A DNA stretch of 64,000 nt, taken from assembly GCF_041438865.1 (NCBI RefSeq), contig NZ_CP109450.1:2893001-2957000 (forward strand). The letters run 5' to 3'. Positions within the stretch are counted from its first letter, which is position 1, and the number at the start of each line of letters is the position of its first letter. Origin of the DNA: Streptomyces sp. NBC_01471 (GTDB lineage: Bacteria > Actinomycetota > Actinomycetes > Streptomycetales > Streptomycetaceae). The notes below the pieces were generated by a model. That model saw only the letters and a list, made by a program, of their open reading frames with translations. It was not told the origin of the DNA and did no database searches. A program made the translations under genes and the position numbers. Shown in pieces: positions 16,169-25,251 of this stretch.

Positions 16169-17185
16169 ATGAAGGTGCTGCCGGATTTCCTCTCCCCCCA
16201 ATGGCTGCTGCACCAGCTCCAGCTCTCCTCCGTGCCGCTGCGCGCCACAGCCCTCGACCTCGCGATCCTGGCCGGGCATATGCTCCTGTACCCGTCCGGC
16301 ATCGCGGACGAGCGTCGGATCGACGTACCACTGGACGCACCGCCCGGCGGGCTCGTGGGCGGGCGAAGCACCGCCGGACACACGTCGACCGGCCCCTCGG
16401 GGCCGCCGGTCGGCGGGACCCTCGGCACGCCCCTCCAGAACCCGCGCGGGCGGTCACTCGGGCACCCGCGCGCCGGAGAGCCCACGGTCGAGCACCTTCC
16501 CTCGCCCGAGTCGCCCGGCTCACCCGACCCTGCCGACCCGGGGCACCGTCCCGTCGTGCTGCTCCACGGCTTCGTGGACAACCGCTCCGTCTTCGTCCTG
16601 CTGCGCCGTTCCCTCCTGCGGCACGGGTGGCAGCATCCGGAGTCGCTCAACTACTCGCTGCTGACCTGCGACATCCGCGCGGCGGCCGAGCTGCTGGGAC
16701 ACCACATCGAGGAGATCTGCGCCCGTACGGGGCACGAGGACGTCGACATCGTCGGACACAGCCTCGGTGGCCTGATCGCCCGGTACTACGTACAGCGACT
16801 GGGCGGTGACAGACGGGTGCGCACGCTCGTCACGCTCGGCACTCCGCACGAGGGAACCCAGATCGCTCAATTGATGAGCGCCCATCCACTCGTACGGCAG
16901 ATGCTGCCCCGTTCGGACGTGATCGAGGAATTGCGCAGGCCCGCACCCGGCTGCCGCACCCGGTTCGTGAGTTTCTGGAGCGAACTCGACCATCTGATGA
17001 TCCCGGTCGAGGCCGGCCGTATCGACCATCCCGACCTGATCACGACGAATGTCAGAGTCAGCGGCATCGGGCACCTCGCTCTCCCGGTCCATCCGGCCGT
17101 GGCCGCCGCCATCAGGCAGGCACTCGACTCCTCCGGCGAGGCGGCGTCCGCCGATTCCCGGGAAAGTGTCCTCTCGGTCGCCTGA
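16169..17185 (+). CDS. Alpha/beta-hydrolase (lipase/acyltransferase-like)
   Basis: This encodes 338 residues. The nucleophile elbow is GHSLGG in DIVGHSLGGLIARYYVQ; PVVLLHGFVDN earlier provides the oxyanion-hole HG motif, and a C-terminal GIGHLALP supplies the likely catalytic His. This is the pattern of triacylglycerol lipases and PGAP1-like acylhydrolases. The N-terminus holds a hydrophobic stretch (LRATALDLAILAGHMLLY) and then a low-complexity Pro/Gly linker. ATG 16169, eight bases after GGGAGG, is preferred; the frame is open upstream to 15917 but that part looks non-coding. Substrate unknown. Confidence 0.85.
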   Translation: MKVLPDFLSPQWLLHQLQLSSVPLRATALDLAILAGHMLLYPSGIADERRIDVPLDAPPGGLVGGRSTAGHTSTGPSGPPVGGTLGTPLQNPRGRSLGHPRAGEPTVEHLPSPESPGSPDPADPGHRPVVLLHGFVDNRSVFVLLRRSLLRHGWQHPESLNYSLLTCDIRAAAELLGHHIEEICARTGHEDVDIVGHSLGGLIARYYVQRLGGDRRVRTLVTLGTPHEGTQIAQLMSAHPLVRQMLPRSDVIEELRRPAPGCRTRFVSFWSELDHLMIPVEAGRIDHPDLITTNVRVSGIGHLALPVHPAVAAAIRQALDSSGEAASADSRESVLSVA

Positions 17186-17354
17186 TCCGTGGCCGGAAAA
17201 CGTGCGAATGAACGACCGGAAGAAAGGGAAGTGAGACCGCCCGAAAGGAGCCCGCACGTCGAACGCTTCCCGAACGCCGGGCCAAGGCTGCGTACATAGC
17301 CCCTCGAAAGACCGCCGAATGCCCGTTTCCCACGCGTCCGATACCTGCCGAAGA

Positions 17355-17384
17355 TTGTCGCCGCCGCGTACCGCCGGGTACAGT
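17355..17384 (+). promoter_or_regulatory. Probable housekeeping promoter for the M23 peptidase
   Basis: TTGTCG (17355-17360), 18 bases, then TACAGT (17379-17384) resembles a sigma-HrdB promoter. It is 68 bases upstream of the GTG start. Confidence 0.45.
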
Positions 17385-17451
17385 CGCGCCACTGCTTCCA
17401 CCGGGGGTGCCCCCGACGCAGGGCCCTGCTGCCGAGGCGAGAGAGACGTTG

Positions 17452-19014
17452 GTGAACGACCAGCAAACCCACGCCGGGTACGTCGGATACGACGATTACT
17501 CCTCCGGCAGCCCCACCGGTACTTTTGCCGTCGACCCGCTCTTCGGCGATATGCCGGGCGGGTACCCGTCCGGACCGCACGCGGCCCACCAGGCAGGACA
17601 CAGCGGGGAGTACGACGCCACTCAGTGGGACACCGGCGCTCACCAGACTCTCGGAAATGACGGGGCCTACCAGCCCACCGGCCAGTGGCCGGTTCAGCCG
17701 CAGGCACAGGCACAGGCACAGGCACAGAGTTACGGCTACCCGGCTCAGACCGCCGCTGGTCATGACACGGCCGGGCACGACACGACGGGCCAGTGGGACG
17801 CCGGCGCCTGGAACGCGAACACCAACACCGGGACATGCGCGGGCCAGTTCGAGAATGCCGACGCCACCCAGCAGTGGCTCGCACAGTCCGATGACGCCGC
17901 CCCGTACGACACCGGCGCATACGACACCGGCGCGTACAGCACCGATACGTACAGCACCGGGACCTACAACACCGGTGCGTACGGCGCCGACACAGGCGAC
18001 CACGACGCCACTGCCCGGAACTCCACCGGAGAGGCGTCTGAGGCGACTCCTCACGCCACGCAGCAGTTCGCCGCCATCGATCTTCCGGGCAACCTCGCGG
18101 CAGGCGACGCGGACGTCAAGGGGACGGAACACACCGCCGAATTCGCGGCGTTCACCGAGTCAGGCGGACCGGGCGAATCCGGCGGACCCGGTGAGTTCGG
18201 TCAGGGCCCCGTTCCCACCGCACCGCACCTTGATGCCCCCCTCTCCGCCGCGCGCCGCGCAGCGGGTGGCCGGGGTGGCCGTCGGCGTACGCCCGCCAAG
18301 CGTTCCGCGCTGCTGACCATCGCCGTCCCCTCCGTCTGTGTGATGGGCGTGGCCGGAGTCGCCGCTGCGACCGTCGGGGGAATCGGGGAGAGCGGCAAGG
18401 ACAGCGGCACGGCCACCCAGGCTGCCGCCGACCCGTCGTCCGTCAAGCCGGTGGCCGCCAACAGCAAGCTGGACAGCCAGCTCGCCGACCTCAGTCACGA
18501 GGCCGACGACTTCGCCGACCGCGCCAGCCGTACGCAGGAACGCCTCGATCTGAAGCAGCGGCAGGCCACGGCGAAGAAGAAGGCCGAGGAGGAAGCCGCG
18601 CGCAAGGAGGCGGCCCGGCCGAAGTTCGTCCTGCCGGTGACACAGAAGGGGCTCAGCGCCTACTTCGGCCAGGCCGGGGTCAACTGGATGTCCGTGCACA
18701 CCGGTATCGACTTTCCCGTCTCCTACGGAACGCCCGTCATGGCCGCGACTGACGGCACTGTCCGTACGCAGTGGAACAGCGCCTACGGGAACATGGCCAT
18801 GGTCACGTCGCCCGACGGCACCGAGACCTGGTACTGCCACCTCAGCAGCACCAAGATCCGCTCGGGCCCCGTCAAGGCGGGCGACGTCATCGCCTACTCC
18901 GGGAACTCCGGGAACTCGACCGGGCCGCACATGCACTTCGAGGTACGGCCCCACAGCGGCGCGGCGATCGACCCGCTGCCGTGGCTCCGCAGCCACGGCC
19001 TCGACCCGACGTAA
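17452..19014 (+). CDS. M23 (LytM-type) metallopeptidase with membrane anchor
   Basis: This encodes 520 residues, starting with GTG 17452 after GAGAGA. Residues 1-270 are low-complexity, with a Tyr/Thr/Gly repeat block (GAYDTGAYDTGAYST and variants) and no Lys, likely cytoplasmic and disordered. A hydrophobic segment follows at about 285-310 (TIAVPSVCVMGVAGVAAATVGG), then a charged coiled coil (residues about 345-395, RTQERLDLKQRQATAKKKAEEEAARKEAARPK split by runs of Ala/Glu/Lys). The C-terminal M23 domain has HTGIDF (zinc His and Asp) and HMHFEV (H-x-H). It should cleave peptidoglycan cross-bridges outside the membrane. A hairpin at 19017 ends the transcript. Confidence 0.9.
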   Translation: MNDQQTHAGYVGYDDYSSGSPTGTFAVDPLFGDMPGGYPSGPHAAHQAGHSGEYDATQWDTGAHQTLGNDGAYQPTGQWPVQPQAQAQAQAQSYGYPAQTAAGHDTAGHDTTGQWDAGAWNANTNTGTCAGQFENADATQQWLAQSDDAAPYDTGAYDTGAYSTDTYSTGTYNTGAYGADTGDHDATARNSTGEASEATPHATQQFAAIDLPGNLAAGDADVKGTEHTAEFAAFTESGGPGESGGPGEFGQGPVPTAPHLDAPLSAARRAAGGRGGRRRTPAKRSALLTIAVPSVCVMGVAGVAAATVGGIGESGKDSGTATQAAADPSSVKPVAANSKLDSQLADLSHEADDFADRASRTQERLDLKQRQATAKKKAEEEAARKEAARPKFVLPVTQKGLSAYFGQAGVNWMSVHTGIDFPVSYGTPVMAATDGTVRTQWNSAYGNMAMVTSPDGTETWYCHLSSTKIRSGPVKAGDVIAYSGNSGNSTGPHMHFEVRPHSGAAIDPLPWLRSHGLDPT

Positions 19015-19016
19015 GA

Positions 19017-19042
19017 CGCGCCGGCCAGGCATGACCGGCGCG
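19017..19042. terminator. Bidirectional terminator between M23 gene and pcrA
   Basis: CGCGCCGG (19017-19024) pairs with CCGGCGCG (19035-19042) around a 10-base loop, straight after the M23 stop. A second short GC hairpin (19070-19087) follows, toward the convergent pcrA stop at 19131. Confidence 0.65.
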
Positions 19043-19130
19043 ACTGAACCGGCCTCACCTGAGGCGCCCCGCCGGAGGGCCCCGGCGAGGCGTCCCGCGT
19101 GAACCGCCCCGGCGGGCCCGGCCGTACCGC

Positions 19131-21626
19131 CTAGAGCTTCTCGACCGGTGCGTAGCGCAGCAGCAGCTTCTTCGGGCGCTCGTCGCCGAAGTCCACCGTG
19201 ACCTGGGCGTCCGCGCCCGACCCCGTCACCTGCATGACGGTTCCCAGGCCGAACTGGTCGTGCGTGACCCGGTCCCCGACATTCAGCGTGATCACCGGCT
19301 TGTCACCGGCCCGCCGCGTCGCGAATCCCGAAGCCCCACCGGAGCCCGCACGCGAACGCGACGAGGACAGCGAGGACGACAGCGACGAGGTGATCCCCGA
19401 CGTCGGGCCCGCCGGGGCGGCCATCGCGCCCAGGCGCTTCCACTCCAGATGCTGGGCGGGGATCTCCTCAAGGAAGCGCGACGCCGGGTTGTAGGAAGGC
19501 TGGCCCCACGCGCTGCGCAGCGTCGAGCGCGTCAGGTACAGCCGCTCGCGGGCGCGCGTGATCCCCACGTACGCCAGCCGCCGCTCCTCCTCCAGTTCCT
19601 TGACCTGCCCGAGCGCGCGCATGTGCGGGAAGACGCCGTCCTCCATGCCGGTCAGGAACACCACGGGGAATTCGAGCCCCTTGGCCGTATGGAGCGTCAT
19701 CAGAGTGATGACACCTGAGCCGTCCTCGTCCTCGTCGGGGATCTGGTCCGAGTCCGCGACCAGGGCGACCTTCTCCAGGAACTCGGCGAGCGTGCCCGTA
19801 CCCTCCTCGTCGCTACGCTCCTGCTCGAACTCCAGGGCGACGGCGGCGAGTTCCTGAAGGTTCTCGATCCGGGTCTCGTCCTGCGGGTCCGTGGATGCCT
19901 GCAACTCGGCCAGATAACCGGTCCGTTCGAAGACGGCCTCCAGCACCACGGCGGGCCCGGCGCCCGACTCGACGATGGTGCGGAGCTCCTCCATCAGGAC
20001 GTTGAACCGCTTCACGGCGTTGGCCGAGCGCGCCGCCATGCCGTACGCCTCGTCCACCCGGCGCAGCGCCTGCGGGAAGCTGACCTTCTCCCGCTGCGCG
20101 AGTGCGTCGATCATCGCCTCCGCACGGTCGCCGATACCGCGCTTGGGCACGTTGAGGATGCGGCGGAGCGGAACGGTGTCCTCGGGATTGGCCAGGACGC
20201 GCAGATAGGCCAGCACGTCGCGGACCTCCTTGCGCTCGTAGAACCGCACCCCGCCGACGACCTTGTACGGAAGACCGACCCGGATGAAGATCTCCTCGAA
20301 GACACGGGACTGCGCGTTCGTCCGGTAGAAGACGGCGACGTCACCGGCCTTCGCATCGCCCGCGTCGGTCAGCCGGTCGATCTCCTCGGCGATGAACTGC
20401 GCCTCGTCGTGCTCGGTGTCCGCGACATAGCCGATGATCTTCGCGCCCTCGCCGGCCTCGGTCCAGAGGTTCTTGGCGCGGCGATTCTCGTTGCGCTCGA
20501 TGACCGCGTTGGCCGCGGAGAGGATCGTCTGGGTGGAGCGGTAGTTCTGCTCCAGGAGGATCGTGGTCGCGTCCGGGTAGTCCTCCTCGAACTGGAGGAT
20601 GTTGCGGATCGTGGCCCCGCGGAACGCGTAGATGGACTGGTCCGCGTCACCGACGACACACAGTTCGCCCGGCGCCTTGCCCTCACCCGACGGGCCGACC
20701 AGTTCGCGTACCAGGGTGTACTGGGCGTGGTTGGTGTCCTGGTACTCGTCGACCAGGACGTGCCGGAAGCGCATCCGGTAGTGCTCGGCGACGTCCGGGA
20801 AGGCCTGGAGCAGGTGGACCGTCGTCATGATGATGTCGTCGAAGTCCAGCGCGTTGGCCTCGCGCAGCCGTGCCTGGTAGAGCGCGTACGCCTCGGCGAG
20901 GGTCTTCTCGAATCCGTCAGCGGCCTGCCCGGCGAAGGTCTCCTCGTCGATCAGCTCGTTCTTCAGGTTCGAGATCTTGGCGTTGAAGGACTTCGGCGGG
21001 AACTTCTTCGGGTCGAGGTCCAGATCACGGCAGACCAGGGCCATCAGGCGCTTGGAGTCGGCGGCGTCGTAGATCGAGAACGACGAGGTGAATCCGAGCT
21101 TCTTCGACTCGCGGCGCAGGATCCGCACGCACGCGCTGTGGAAGGTCATGACCCACATCGCCTGGGCGCGCGGGCCGACCAGCTCCTCGACGCGCTCCTT
21201 CATCTCGCCCGCGGCCTTGTTGGTGAAGGTGATCGCGAGGATCTGGCCGGGGTGCACCCCGCGCGAGCCGAGCAGATGCCCGATCCGGTGGGTCAGCACC
21301 CGGGTCTTGCCGGATCCGGCACCGGCCACGATGAGCAGCGGGGAACCGGCGTGCACGACAGCCGCGCGCTGCTCGGCGTTCAGACCTTCGAGCAGCGCGG
21401 CGGGGTCCACGGCGGGGCGCGGGGCGCCGTCCCGGTAGTACCCGTCGCGCCTGGGCGGCTCCCCCTCCGTCGCGGGCCACGCACCGGCGAACAGGTCGTG
21501 CGAAACCTCCTCCGGGGGGTGCCCCCCTCCGGCGTGGCCGCCGGCGGAGTCCTCGGCGGGCGGCGGGGGCTCTTCCTCCGGGGGCTGGAGGTTCGCCAGG
21601 AAGCTGTCGTCAAAGAGGCTGCTCAT
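19131..21626 (-). CDS. pcrA: UvrD/PcrA-type ATP-dependent DNA helicase
   Basis: This encodes 831 residues with all superfamily 1 motifs: Q motif LNAEQRAAV, Walker A GAGSGKTRVLTHR (about residue 105), VDEYQDTN (II), GDADQSIYAFRGA (III), LEQNYRS (IV), TLHTAKGLEF (V) and VGITRARERL (VI). It unwinds DNA 3'-5' in nucleotide-excision and mismatch repair and strips proteins from DNA. An N-terminal 65-residue Pro/Glu-rich tail is typical of actinomycetes, and the C-terminal VGDRVTHDQFGLGTV part is the RNA-polymerase-interacting tudor-like domain. ATG 21626 has no good binding site but lies 9 bases after a PafBC-like -10, so a nearly leaderless, damage-inducible transcript is likely. Confidence 0.96.
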   Translation of the reverse strand: MSSLFDDSFLANLQPPEEEPPPPAEDSAGGHAGGGHPPEEVSHDLFAGAWPATEGEPPRRDGYYRDGAPRPAVDPAALLEGLNAEQRAAVVHAGSPLLIVAGAGSGKTRVLTHRIGHLLGSRGVHPGQILAITFTNKAAGEMKERVEELVGPRAQAMWVMTFHSACVRILRRESKKLGFTSSFSIYDAADSKRLMALVCRDLDLDPKKFPPKSFNAKISNLKNELIDEETFAGQAADGFEKTLAEAYALYQARLREANALDFDDIIMTTVHLLQAFPDVAEHYRMRFRHVLVDEYQDTNHAQYTLVRELVGPSGEGKAPGELCVVGDADQSIYAFRGATIRNILQFEEDYPDATTILLEQNYRSTQTILSAANAVIERNENRRAKNLWTEAGEGAKIIGYVADTEHDEAQFIAEEIDRLTDAGDAKAGDVAVFYRTNAQSRVFEEIFIRVGLPYKVVGGVRFYERKEVRDVLAYLRVLANPEDTVPLRRILNVPKRGIGDRAEAMIDALAQREKVSFPQALRRVDEAYGMAARSANAVKRFNVLMEELRTIVESGAGPAVVLEAVFERTGYLAELQASTDPQDETRIENLQELAAVALEFEQERSDEEGTGTLAEFLEKVALVADSDQIPDEDEDGSGVITLMTLHTAKGLEFPVVFLTGMEDGVFPHMRALGQVKELEEERRLAYVGITRARERLYLTRSTLRSAWGQPSYNPASRFLEEIPAQHLEWKRLGAMAAPAGPTSGITSSLSSSLSSSRSRAGSGGASGFATRRAGDKPVITLNVGDRVTHDQFGLGTVMQVTGSGADAQVTVDFGDERPKKLLLRYAPVEKL

Positions 21627-21635
21627 CGTCTACCG

Positions 21636-21658
21636 AGTCTAGGCCGAGCCAGTGACAG
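21636..21658 (-). promoter_or_regulatory. PafBC/RecA-NDp-like promoter of pcrA
   Basis: Minus strand CTGTCACTGGC (21658-21648), six bases, then TAGACT (21641-21636). It matches TTGTCAGTGGC at 9 of 11 bases and TANNNT fully, with the exact N6 spacing. The ATG follows 9 bases after the -10. Confidence 0.6.
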
Positions 21659-22010
21659 CCCGGGGCCGGACGTCCGACCGTCCCGCCCATCGGCGGGGCG
21701 AGTACGGAGCGACCGGGGCGGGCGTGGACCGGCCCAGGCAGGCACAGAGCGACCCGGGCGGCACGGAGCAACCGGGGCGGGCACGGGTCGGCCACCGGCA
21801 AGGTCACGAACATGTATCGGGCATATCGAACATCAGTCTTCCCACCCGTCACAGGAGTTGGCTATCTTGCTCGCTCAGGACCGCACGTACCCCCCTCGGC
21901 GAACCGCGCCGGAGCGAGTGGTCCGCGCCGAGTCTTTTCTGCCGTACGCCGGGTCCGTTCTGCCGTACTACGTGCGACGCGACGTGTGACGTACGACGCG
22001 CGGCAGGTGG

Positions 22011-22109
22011 AGCCGGGGACACCAAGCACCACCGGAGCGAATCGGTCCGCACCACCCAGCATGTCCCCACGGACCGTAGGGCTGACCCGGCAGGCGGTCC
22101 ACGGAAGGA
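22011..22109 (+). promoter_or_regulatory. Truncated c-di-AMP (ydaO-type) riboswitch-like leader
   Basis: The leader before the NlpC/P60 gene shows the ordered ydaO landmarks GCCGGGGAC (22012-22020), GCGAATCGGTCCG with its complement CGGACC, GTAGGGCTGAC, then GGCAGGCGG and GGAAGGA. In known members a further conserved segment (CCGAACCCGTCAGCTAACCTCG-like) lies between GTAGGG and the AGGCG; here about 25 bases of it seem missing. ydaO elements control cell-wall hydrolase genes in Streptomyces, which fits. It may be a variant or a degraded, non-switching copy. Confidence 0.45.
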
Positions 22110-22118
22110 ATTGCTGTC

Positions 22119-23282
22119 TTGGCAACGCACCGCAAACCGCGTTCCCGCGTACGCAGTACCGCTCCCGCCATCGGCATCACCACCGCGGCCCTCGCTTCGG
22201 TCTCGCTGTTCGCCCAGAGCGCCGGTGCCGCGCCGGCCCCCACCGTGAAGCCGAAGCCGAAGCAGAGCATCGAAGCGGTGCAGAAGAAGGTCGACGGGCT
22301 CTACCGCCAGGCCGGAACCGCCACCCAGCAGTACAACCAGGCCGAAGAGGCCACCACCACGCAGCGCAAGACGGTCGACGCCCTCCTCGACCAGGTCGCC
22401 GAGCGCACCGCGAAACTGAACGACTCCCGCCGCACCCTCGGCAACTACGCCGCGGCCCAGTACCGCGAAGGCACCCTCTCCACCACCGCCGCCCTGCTCC
22501 TCGCCGACAACCCGCAGTCGTACTTCGACCAGGACCAGCTGATGAAGCGGCTCGGCGACCGGCAGGAGAAGGCCGTCGCCGACTACGAGACACAGCAGCG
22601 GTCGGCGGCCAGGAAGCGCGGCGAGGCGGCACGCAGCCTGGAGGGTCTGACCGAGGCCCAGGCGGCGCTGAAGACGAGCAAGCAGTCCGTCCAGTCGAAG
22701 CTCGGCGAGGCGCGCGGCCTGCTCTCGAAGCTGACGGCCGAGGACAAGGCACGGCTCGCCGCGCTGGAGAAGAAGAAGGAAGCCGAGGCCAGGCGCAAGG
22801 CGGGGAAGCTGGCGCGGGAGCAGGCCGCGCTGGAGAAGAAGCGCAAGGCGACGGAGAAGGCACAGGGCGGCGACAGCGGCGGCACCGGTGCAGGCCGCGG
22901 CACCGGTACGGGCTCCGGCTCCGGTAAGTCGTCGAGCAAGGCCGCCGCGGCTCTCGCGTTCGCCCGCGCCCAGCTCGGCAAGCCGTACGTCTGGGGTGCC
23001 ACCGGGCCCAGCTCCTACGACTGTTCGGGTCTCACCCAGGCCGCCTGGAAAGCCGCGGGCGTCAACCTCCCGCGGACCACCTGGGACCAGGTGAAGACCG
23101 GCACCCGGGTCGGGACGAAGAATCTGCGCCCCGGTGATCTGGTGTTCTTCTACGACGACATCAGCCACGTGGGGATGTACATCGGCAACGGGATGATGAT
23201 CCACGCCCCGAAGCCCGGCGCGTATGTGCGCGAGGAGTCGATCTACTACATGCCGATCTACGGCAGCGTGCGGCCCGGATAA
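22119..23282 (+). CDS. Secreted NlpC/P60 cell-wall endopeptidase
   Basis: This encodes 387 residues, apparently from TTG 22119, nine bases after GGAAGGA; the N-terminus matches that of the paralogue at 26044. A signal peptide (basic THRKPRSRVRS, hydrophobic IGITTAALASVSLFAQSAGA, cleavage near APA) is followed by a long coiled coil (residues about 45-250, Lys/Glu/Ala-rich) and a Gly/Ser linker. The C-terminal NlpC/P60 domain has the catalytic Cys in YDCSGLTQAAW and the His in ISHVGMYIGNG. Such enzymes cut D-Glu-DAP bonds in peptidoglycan; the coiled coil resembles RipA/CwlO-type autoinhibitory or FtsX-docking segments. Confidence 0.92.
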   Translation: MATHRKPRSRVRSTAPAIGITTAALASVSLFAQSAGAAPAPTVKPKPKQSIEAVQKKVDGLYRQAGTATQQYNQAEEATTTQRKTVDALLDQVAERTAKLNDSRRTLGNYAAAQYREGTLSTTAALLLADNPQSYFDQDQLMKRLGDRQEKAVADYETQQRSAARKRGEAARSLEGLTEAQAALKTSKQSVQSKLGEARGLLSKLTAEDKARLAALEKKKEAEARRKAGKLAREQAALEKKRKATEKAQGGDSGGTGAGRGTGTGSGSGKSSSKAAAALAFARAQLGKPYVWGATGPSSYDCSGLTQAAWKAAGVNLPRTTWDQVKTGTRVGTKNLRPGDLVFFYDDISHVGMYIGNGMMIHAPKPGAYVREESIYYMPIYGSVRPG

Positions 23283-23310
23283 CAGCAGGTCAGCGGTCAG
23301 TTCAGCGGGG

Positions 23311-23330
23311 CCGGAGCGGATCGGCTCCGG
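23311..23330 (+). terminator. Short hairpin after NlpC/P60 gene
   Basis: CCGGAGC (23311-23317) and GCTCCGG (23324-23330) pair around six bases, 28 bases beyond the stop. A short stem, so a modest terminator. Confidence 0.45.
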
Positions 23331-23375
23331 TCCGTCCCCGCAGGGCCGGGCACTCCGGGCGCGTACACTCTCCGT

Positions 23376-23480
23376 ATGGGACATACACATGCGGTGACGG
23401 AGAGCCCGGTCCGGGCCCCTCGCCCGCCGGGTCCCGTCGCCCCCCGGGCGCGCTGCCGTGCGCTGCACGGCCACGGCTAG
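23376..23480 (+). CDS. Possible leaderless 34-codon small ORF upstream of the MurE-like gene
   Basis: An ATG at 23376 lies 6 bases after TACACT (23364-23369), a good -10, as expected for a leaderless transcript. The frame runs 34 codons to TAG 23480 and encodes a Pro/Arg/His-rich peptide beginning MGHTHAVTESPVRAP. There is no clear -35. The rest of the stretch 23283-23728 holds no other gene that I can support. It may be a leader peptide for the ligase gene 250 bases downstream or just chance. Confidence 0.3.
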   Translation: MGHTHAVTESPVRAPRPPGPVAPRARCRALHGHG

Positions 23481-23728
23481 CAACCTTCCCGACGGGCCCA
23501 CGCGTCCGCTCCACCCGCCTCCCCCTTCCCGCCCGGCCGACCCGCCCGCAGGAAGTGGCTCCACGGCGGGCCCCGCGCACCCCTGCCCCCTCCTGAGCCA
23601 CTGCGATGGGCTCCCGCACCGCACACCCCCGCACTCCCCCCACTACTCCCTGCGGCCCACGCCCCCCGCGTACCGCCGGTGTCGCTTCCGGCGACCCCGG
23701 CGGGCCGGCCGCACCCGAGAGGACCCCT

Positions 23729-25219
23729 GTGAAGTTGAGCGAGTTGCTGGCCGGGCACGACCACGAAGTACTTCTGGGCGATCCGGAGACGAGAGTCACC
23801 GCGGGAGCATGCTTCGACGCCCACCGCGTCTCGCCGGGTTCGCTCTTCATCGCGGTGCCCGGGCACCGCGAGGGCGGCCCCGGGGCGGTCGGATCCGCGC
23901 TGGCGCGCGGCGCCGTGGCGGTGCTCGTCGAGGGGCCCGCGCCCGGGCTGCCCGCAGCGGTGTGGCCCTCGGCGGAGGGCGCCTGCGTCGTACGGGTGGC
24001 CGATACCCGTCAGGCCGCCGCGCTGATCACCTCGCGCTACTACGGGGAGCCCGGCCGGGCGATGGACATGGTGGCCGTCACCGGCACCAACGGGAAGACG
24101 TCCGTCTCGTACATGGTGGAGTCCGTGCTGCGGATCGCCGAGGGCGCGAAGGTGGGCGTGATCGGGACGGGCGGGAACCGGATCGGGGACGAGCTGATCC
24201 CGATGCCGCGCTCGGTACTGACCACTCCGGAGTCACCGGACTTCCAGTATCTGCTGGGGCACATGCGCGACCACGAAGTGGGCACCGTGGTCCTGGAGGC
24301 CACCTCGATGGGCCTGCTGAACCACCGGATCGACCATTCCTTCATCGACGTGGGCATCTTCACCAACCTCACCCAGGACCACCTGGACGACCACGGCACG
24401 ATGGAGCACTACCGGGACGCCAAACTCCGGCTCTTCGGAGGGCTCTGCCGTCGCGCGGTGGTGAACGCGGACGACCCGGTGGGCGCGCTGATTCCGGCGA
24501 TGATGCCGGGGCTGGTCCGTACGTACGCCCTAGACGCCGACGCGGACTACCGGGCGACCGACCTGGACATGGACGCCTTCGGTACGCGGTTCACGCTCCA
24601 CCACGACGGGCGCAAGTATCCGGCCGCGATCCCCGTGCCCGGCAGGTTCTCGGTCGCCAACGCACTGGCCACCCTGGCCGCCTGCCACCTGCTGGGTCAT
24701 GACCTGGCGGGTCTGGTGGCGGCGCTCGACCGGATGCCCCCGGTCCCAGGGCGGCTGGAACGGTTCGAGGCCCCGCAGGGCGCGTCCGTGATCGTGGACT
24801 ACGCGCACTCGCCCGACTCCCTGGACAAGGTGCTCGCCGCCATCAGGGACTTCGCCGCCGCCCGGGTCATCACGGTCTTCGGCTGCGGCGGTGACCGGGA
24901 CGTCACCAAGCGCGCCCGGATGGGCGAGATCGCCGGAGCCCACTCCGATCTGTGCGTGCTCACATCGGACAACCCCCGTGACGAGGACCCCGAGGCGATC
25001 ATGGACCAGATCGTGCCGGGGCTGACGGCCACCGGCACCCCGTTCGAGCGGATCGCCGACCGCCGTGACGCCATCGCCTTCGCCCTGTCCGCCGCCGGTC
25101 CGGCCGACATCGTGCTGGTCGCGGGGAAGGGCAGCGAGCCGTACCAGATCGTGGGCGACCGGCTGATCCCGTTCAGCGACATGGCGACGGTGCGCGAGCT
25201 GTCAGCCGTGGCGGGGTAG
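23729..25219 (+). CDS. MurE-like Mur ligase (UDP-MurNAc-tripeptide synthetase paralogue)
   Basis: This encodes 496 residues, from GTG 23729, six bases after GAGAGG. The Mur ligase ATP loop is TGTNGKTS (about residue 116), followed by the GTGGNRIGDELIPMP substrate region and TTPESPDFQYLL. The diaminopimelate-specificity motif D-N-P-R is present (TSDNPRDEDPEAI). MurE adds the diamino acid to UDP-MurNAc-L-Ala-D-Glu in the cytoplasm. Streptomyces keep another murE in the division and cell-wall cluster, so this is probably a second copy. It sits between two peptidoglycan hydrolase genes, which suggests wall turnover or recycling; an Mpl-like recycling activity is possible but not shown. Confidence 0.85.
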   Translation: MKLSELLAGHDHEVLLGDPETRVTAGACFDAHRVSPGSLFIAVPGHREGGPGAVGSALARGAVAVLVEGPAPGLPAAVWPSAEGACVVRVADTRQAAALITSRYYGEPGRAMDMVAVTGTNGKTSVSYMVESVLRIAEGAKVGVIGTGGNRIGDELIPMPRSVLTTPESPDFQYLLGHMRDHEVGTVVLEATSMGLLNHRIDHSFIDVGIFTNLTQDHLDDHGTMEHYRDAKLRLFGGLCRRAVVNADDPVGALIPAMMPGLVRTYALDADADYRATDLDMDAFGTRFTLHHDGRKYPAAIPVPGRFSVANALATLAACHLLGHDLAGLVAALDRMPPVPGRLERFEAPQGASVIVDYAHSPDSLDKVLAAIRDFAAARVITVFGCGGDRDVTKRARMGEIAGAHSDLCVLTSDNPRDEDPEAIMDQIVPGLTATGTPFERIADRRDAIAFALSAAGPADIVLVAGKGSEPYQIVGDRLIPFSDMATVRELSAVAG

Positions 25220-25251
25220 GGCGTACCCGGGACAGGCGCGGCCCGTCAGCC

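Noticed and set aside
23302..23850. Minus-strand 182-codon frame over the MurE-like gene start
   Set aside because: Shadow of the ligase gene; no support for translation.
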